Translations under genes and position numbers: made by a program
Shown: positions 60,286-64,000 of the stretch, piece after piece
How the letters are laid out: every line of letters begins with the position of its first letter
Position numbering within the stretch: the first letter of the stretch is position 1
The notes under the pieces: generated by a model
Told to the model about the DNA's origin: nothing
Database searches by the model: none
Seen by the model: the letters and a program-made list of their open reading frames with translations, nothing else
Assembly (NCBI RefSeq): GCF_020381325.1
Contig: NZ_JAGSPI010000013.1
Span: 81,659 to 145,658, forward strand
Direction: 5' to 3'
DNA from: Providencia vermicola
GTDB lineage: Bacteria > Pseudomonadota > Gammaproteobacteria > Enterobacterales > Enterobacteriaceae
DNA: 64,000 bases

Positions 60286-61019
60286 TGAGCACACTGATTT
60301 TCCCTGACTGGCCGCAGCCTAAAAGCGTATCAAGTTGTAGCACAACCCGTGCGGGTGGTGTGAGCCTGCCACCTTTTGACAGTTTGAATCTTGGCGACCA
60401 TGTAGACGATCGCCCTGAAGACGTCAGTGAAAATCGCCAGCGCCTTGTTGAACTTGCTCAATTACCACAACAACCTGTGTGGCTTGAGCAGGTCCATGGT
60501 ACGCATGTTCTTCATCTTAATGGTAGTAAAATCAAAAACAAACAAGCAGATGCAGTCTATAGCAATCAAGTGGGGCAAGTTTGTGCCATTATGACGGCGG
60601 ATTGCTTGCCTGTTTTATTTTGTAATCAAGCGGGAACAGAGGTTGCAGCGGCTCACGCAGGGTGGCGGGGGTTATGCAATGGCGTGCTTGAAAATACGAT
60701 TCGCCAATTTATTAGTCCTGCTAATGAAATGATGGTGTGGCTCGGCCCTGCAATTGGTGCTAAAAAATTTGAAGTGGGTGCCGAAGTTAAACAGGCATTT
60801 ATTAATCAATCGTCTGATTTAGCTTCCGCTTTTAGACCTCATAATGGTAAATATCTTGCTGACATCTATTTATTAGCCCGTAAAAAGCTCAATGCGATAG
60901 GGATTAATGCCATTTATGGTGGCGATTTTTGCACGGTAAGTGATGAAAACAGATTTTTTTCCTACCGACGTGAGGGAAAAACGGGAAGAATGGCTTCTTT
61001 GATATGGGTAAATAACTAG
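60285..61019 (+). CDS. pgeF: Purine nucleoside phosphorylase-like / peptidoglycan editing factor PgeF
   Basis: PgeF (YfiH) belongs to the DUF152/LACC1 family; in E. coli it removes wrongly placed L-serine from peptidoglycan precursors, and relatives act on purine nucleosides. The start ATG at 60285 shares one base with the rluD stop, giving 244 residues (E. coli 243). Metal and active-site residues lie in EQVHGTHVLHL, AIMTADCLPVLF and AAAHAGWRGLCNGV. Confidence 0.95.
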   Translation: MSTLIFPDWPQPKSVSSCSTTRAGGVSLPPFDSLNLGDHVDDRPEDVSENRQRLVELAQLPQQPVWLEQVHGTHVLHLNGSKIKNKQADAVYSNQVGQVCAIMTADCLPVLFCNQAGTEVAAAHAGWRGLCNGVLENTIRQFISPANEMMVWLGPAIGAKKFEVGAEVKQAFINQSSDLASAFRPHNGKYLADIYLLARKKLNAIGINAIYGGDFCTVSDENRFFSYRREGKTGRMASLIWVNN

Positions 61020-61074
61020 TGTTTAGCGTTTTACTCTAAATTAACAGATATAACAAAAATTATTCAATGCAAAA

Positions 61075-61102
61075 CTTGAATATTTAAAAATAGACCTCAT
61101 CT
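61075..61102 (+). promoter_or_regulatory. Sigma-32 heat-shock promoter of clpB
   Basis: CTTGAA (61075-61080) and CCTCATCT (61095-61102) are 14 bases apart and fit the RpoH consensus CTTGAAA-N11-16-CCCCATNT with one -10 change. It ends 41 bases before clpB, a known heat-shock gene. Confidence 0.88.
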
Positions 61103-61143
61103 AGTATCCAGTAGCAAATTTAATCTCATTTATCGGAGGTGTT

Positions 61144-63735
61144 ATGCGTCTGGATCGTTTAACTAATAAATTCCAGCAAGCTCTCGCTGACGCCCAATCT
61201 TTAGCCCTTGGGCGTGAAAACCAGTTTATCGAACCTATTCATCTATTATGTGCCTTATTTAATCAAGAAGGTGGCACAGTCCGTCCTTTGCTGACGACAC
61301 TTGGCGTTAACGCGGTGCAATTTAAGCAAAAGATTGAAGATGCATTAGGGCGTTTGCCTCAAGTACAAGGTGTGGCAGGAGACGTTCAACCATCAAGTGA
61401 CTTAATGCGTCACTTGAACCTATGTGATCAATTGGCACAAAAGCACGGAGATGATTTTATCTCCTCTGAATTATTTCTTATCGCCGCTTTAGAAGCCAAT
61501 ACAACATTAGCAGATATGCTCAAAGCAGCAGGTGTTAATAAAGATAATTTAAAAAAGGCAATAGAACAGATGCGTGGTGGAGAAAAAGTGAATGATCAAA
61601 GCGCTGAAGACCAGCGCCAAGCCTTAAAAAAATATACTGTCGATTTAACTGAACGTGCAGAACAAGGCAAATTAGACCCAGTGATTGGCCGCGACGAAGA
61701 AATTCGCCGTACTATTCAAGTATTACAACGTCGTACAAAAAACAACCCAGTGCTGATCGGTGAACCAGGTGTAGGTAAAACCGCCATTGTTGAAGGGCTG
61801 GCACAACGTATTGTGAATGGTGAAATACCTGAAGGCCTGAAAAACAAACGCGTTTTATCCCTTGATATGGGGGCCTTGATTGCAGGGGCTAAATATCGAG
61901 GTGAATTTGAAGAGCGTTTAAAAGCTGTTTTGAATGACCTCGCAAAACAAGAAGGCAACGTTATTCTCTTTATTGACGAACTGCATACCATGGTTGGTGC
62001 AGGTAAAGCGGATGGCGCAATGGATGCGGGGAATATGTTGAAACCTGCACTTGCCCGTGGGGAATTACACTGTGTTGGTGCTACGACGTTAGATGAGTAC
62101 CGTCAATACATTGAAAAAGACCCTGCGTTAGAACGTCGTTTCCAAAAAGTGTATGTCGCAGAGCCTTCAGTAGAAGACACGATTGCAATTTTGCGTGGTT
62201 TGAAAGAGCGTTATGAACTTCATCACCATGTACAAATTACTGACCCTGCGATCGTCGCAGCAGCAACGTTATCGCATCGTTATATTACCGATCGTATGTT
62301 GCCGGACAAAGCTATCGACTTAATTGATGAAGCGGGTGCAAGCCTGCGTATGCAAATGGATTCAAAACCTGAATCCTTAGATAGATTAGAACGCCGTATT
62401 ATTCAGCTGAAACTTGAACAGCAAGCACTGAAAAAAGAATCGGATGAGGCGAGTAAAAAACGTCTTGAAATGTTAGAAGAAGAACTGACAGAGAAAGAAC
62501 GTGAATATTCTGCATTAGAAGAAGAGTGGAAAGCGGAAAAAGCCTCGTTAACGGGCACTCAGCATATTAAAGCAGAACTGGAAAATACGCGTATCGAAAT
62601 GGAAAAAGCGCGCCGTATGGGTGATTTAGCAAAAATGTCTGAATTACAGTATGGTCGTATTCCTGAATTAGAAAAACAACTTGAAGCCGCAACTAAAGCG
62701 GAAGGTAAAAGCATGAAGCTTTTACGTAACAAGGTGACTGACGTTGAAATCGCTGAAATTCTAGCGCGCTGGACTGGTATCCCTGTTTCAAGAATGCTGG
62801 AAAGCGAAAGAGAGAAACTGTTACGTATGGAACAGCAACTCCATCAACGTGTGATTGGTCAAGACGAGGCGGTAGTGGCGGTATCGAATGCGATACGTCG
62901 TAGCCGTGCAGGGTTGTCTGATCCTAATCGACCAATTGGTTCCTTTATGTTCTTAGGGCCAACAGGGGTCGGTAAAACCGAGTTATGTAAAGCATTGGCG
63001 AATTTTATGTTCGACAGTGACGACGCAATGGTGCGTATCGACATGTCTGAATTTATGGAAAAACATGCGGTATCACGTTTAGTGGGGGCACCTCCAGGGT
63101 ATGTTGGGTATGAAGAAGGTGGGTATCTCACAGAAGCTATCAGACGTCGTCCATATTCTGTTATTTTGTTAGATGAAGTTGAAAAAGCACACCCTGATGT
63201 CTTTAACATCTTATTGCAAGTGTTGGATGATGGGCGTTTAACGGATGGTCAAGGCCGTACCGTAGACTTCCGTAATACGGTAATCATCATGACATCTAAC
63301 TTGGGTTCTGACTTAATTCAAGAAAGATTTGGCATGATTGGTTACTCAGAGATGAAAGATATGGTGATGGAAGTGGTATCTCACAGCTTCAGGCCTGAGT
63401 TCATTAACCGTATTGATGAAGTGGTGGTTTTCCACCCACTAGGCAAAGAGCAAATTACGAATATTGCAAATATTCAGTTGGCTCGTTTATATAAACGTCT
63501 TGAAGAGCACGGTTATGAAGTTACCGCGACACCAGCAGCACTTGAGAAAATTGGTGAAGCAGGTTTTGATCCAATCTTTGGTGCAAGGCCGTTGAAACGT
63601 GCAATTCAGCAGGAAATTGAGAATCCGCTAGCACAAGAAATCTTGTCTGGTCGGTTACTTCCAGGAAAACCTGTTGTTTTAGATGTTGAAAACAACGAAA
63701 TCGTAGCAAAACAGTTATCAATGAAGGAAGTTTAG
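61144..63735 (+). CDS. clpB: ClpB disaggregase
   Basis: ClpB is a hexameric AAA+ chaperone that rescues aggregated proteins together with DnaK. The 863 residues (E. coli 857) hold an N domain ([20 protein letters not shown]), the first AAA+ module with Walker A GEPGVGKT (near residue 205), the coiled-coil middle domain (about 410-525, Lys/Glu-rich) and the second module with Walker A GPTGVGKT (near 606). A GTG at codon 149 (61588) with a purine-rich stretch before it matches the internal start at Val149 that makes short ClpB in E. coli. GGAGGT precedes the main ATG. Confidence 0.99.
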   Translation: MRLDRLTNKFQQALADAQSLALGRENQFIEPIHLLCALFNQEGGTVRPLLTTLGVNAVQFKQKIEDALGRLPQVQGVAGDVQPSSDLMRHLNLCDQLAQKHGDDFISSELFLIAALEANTTLADMLKAAGVNKDNLKKAIEQMRGGEKVNDQSAEDQRQALKKYTVDLTERAEQGKLDPVIGRDEEIRRTIQVLQRRTKNNPVLIGEPGVGKTAIVEGLAQRIVNGEIPEGLKNKRVLSLDMGALIAGAKYRGEFEERLKAVLNDLAKQEGNVILFIDELHTMVGAGKADGAMDAGNMLKPALARGELHCVGATTLDEYRQYIEKDPALERRFQKVYVAEPSVEDTIAILRGLKERYELHHHVQITDPAIVAAATLSHRYITDRMLPDKAIDLIDEAGASLRMQMDSKPESLDRLERRIIQLKLEQQALKKESDEASKKRLEMLEEELTEKEREYSALEEEWKAEKASLTGTQHIKAELENTRIEMEKARRMGDLAKMSELQYGRIPELEKQLEAATKAEGKSMKLLRNKVTDVEIAEILARWTGIPVSRMLESEREKLLRMEQQLHQRVIGQDEAVVAVSNAIRRSRAGLSDPNRPIGSFMFLGPTGVGKTELCKALANFMFDSDDAMVRIDMSEFMEKHAVSRLVGAPPGYVGYEEGGYLTEAIRRRPYSVILLDEVEKAHPDVFNILLQVLDDGRLTDGQGRTVDFRNTVIIMTSNLGSDLIQERFGMIGYSEMKDMVMEVVSHSFRPEFINRIDEVVVFHPLGKEQITNIANIQLARLYKRLEEHGYEVTATPAALEKIGEAGFDPIFGARPLKRAIQQEIENPLAQEILSGRLLPGKPVVLDVENNEIVAKQLSMKEV

Positions 63736-63760
63736 TTCGTTGATTCAGTAGTAAAACTCA

Positions 63761-63788
63761 AAGGCGGCATTCTATATGCCGCCTTTTT
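63761..63788 (+). terminator. clpB terminator
   Basis: A perfect 10-bp stem (AAGGCGGCAT with ATGCCGCCTT) surrounds a 5-base loop and runs into TTTTT, 25 bases after the stop. Confidence 0.92.
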
Positions 63789-63860
63789 CTTATCAATTTG
63801 GTGAAAAAAACGTTTTTTTTGGTCTGAAACTGGGCGTAAAGTGCAAAAGATAATCAGTTG

Positions 63861-64000
63861 GAAATTATTTTCAAAAAAACACTTGCCAGATTTTTCTGAC
63901 TCCCTATAATGCGCATCCACTGACCGGGAACAAGACAACGCAAAGCGCGGTGAACACTGAAACGGCAGCGAGAGATTCTGAAAAGAAAAAGCAAAAAATT
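63861..64000 (+). promoter_or_regulatory. rRNA operon P1 promoter and leader start
   Basis: An A/T-rich UP element (GAAATTATTTTCAAAAAAAC), a -35 TTGCCA (63883-63888), a 16-base spacer, a -10 TATAAT (63905-63910) and the GCGC discriminator form an rrn P1 promoter; CTCCCTATAATGCGC is nearly identical to E. coli rrnB P1. The rest of the window is leader RNA. The 16S gene starts beyond the right edge. E. coli also has an rRNA operon (rrnG) after clpB. Confidence 0.95.

Overview
The window is chromosomal DNA of a low-GC enterobacterium of the Morganellaceae type; gene content and sequence style fit Providencia best (inference, no database was searched). The pointers are AT-leaning codon use, Enterobacterales proteins throughout (Crl, RaiA, BamD, YafJ, TTG-started gshA), an nqrABCDEF-apbE-nqrM block between yafK and dinB, and E. 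coli-like gene order in several segments.

Layout. 1-2287: minus-strand rsmE-gshB-yqgE (yqgE runs off the left edge). 2288-10100: the most accessory stretch, with an orphan prepilin peptidase where E. coli has endA, a DsbA-like protein and an atypical secreted metallo-beta-lactamase-fold protein facing a LysR-type regulator, the lysR/lysA pair, and two tandem paralogous lipoproteins. 10121-15059: fadE, gmhA, yafJ, yafK. 15475-22833: the Na+-NQR operon with its flavin transferase ApbE and iron-delivery factor NqrM. 23056-24519: an orphan small protein and a degenerate GDPD-like protein. 24808-32871: dinB, pepD, gpt, frsA, crl, proBA, with a tandem 124-bp repeat between pepD and gpt. 33008-42065: aroL, aas-lplT, pncC, recA, alaS, csrA (no recX between recA and alaS). 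42501-43070: tRNA-Ser(GCU) and three identical tRNA-Arg(ACG). 43257-51562: gshA, luxS, yfjD, ypjD, ffh and rpsP-rimM-trmD-rplS. 51622-51873: two more copies of the dispersed repeat. 52145-63735: aroF-tyrA, a chemoreceptor with a sigma-28 promoter, pheL-pheA, raiA, bamD, rluD-pgeF, clpB. The window ends in the P1 promoter and leader of an rRNA operon; the 16S gene lies just outside.

Several genes work together: aroL, aroF, tyrA and pheA in aromatic amino acid synthesis; gshA and gshB in glutathione synthesis; proB and proA in proline synthesis; recA and dinB in the SOS response (both with LexA boxes); the NQR block in sodium-coupled respiration; and ffh, rpsP, rimM, trmD, rplS, alaS and raiA in protein synthesis and export. 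Regulatory sites that can be read directly include a FadR operator before fadE, LexA boxes, a sigma-32 promoter before clpB, a sigma-28 promoter before the chemoreceptor, a phenylalanine attenuator and an rrn P1 promoter.

Most of the window is ordinary core genome. I found no clear new multi-gene system. The best candidates for a second look are the proteins with altered active sites (MBL-fold and GDPD-like), the orphan prepilin peptidase, the lipoprotein pair, the tandem repeat array and a possible small RNA upstream of nqrA.
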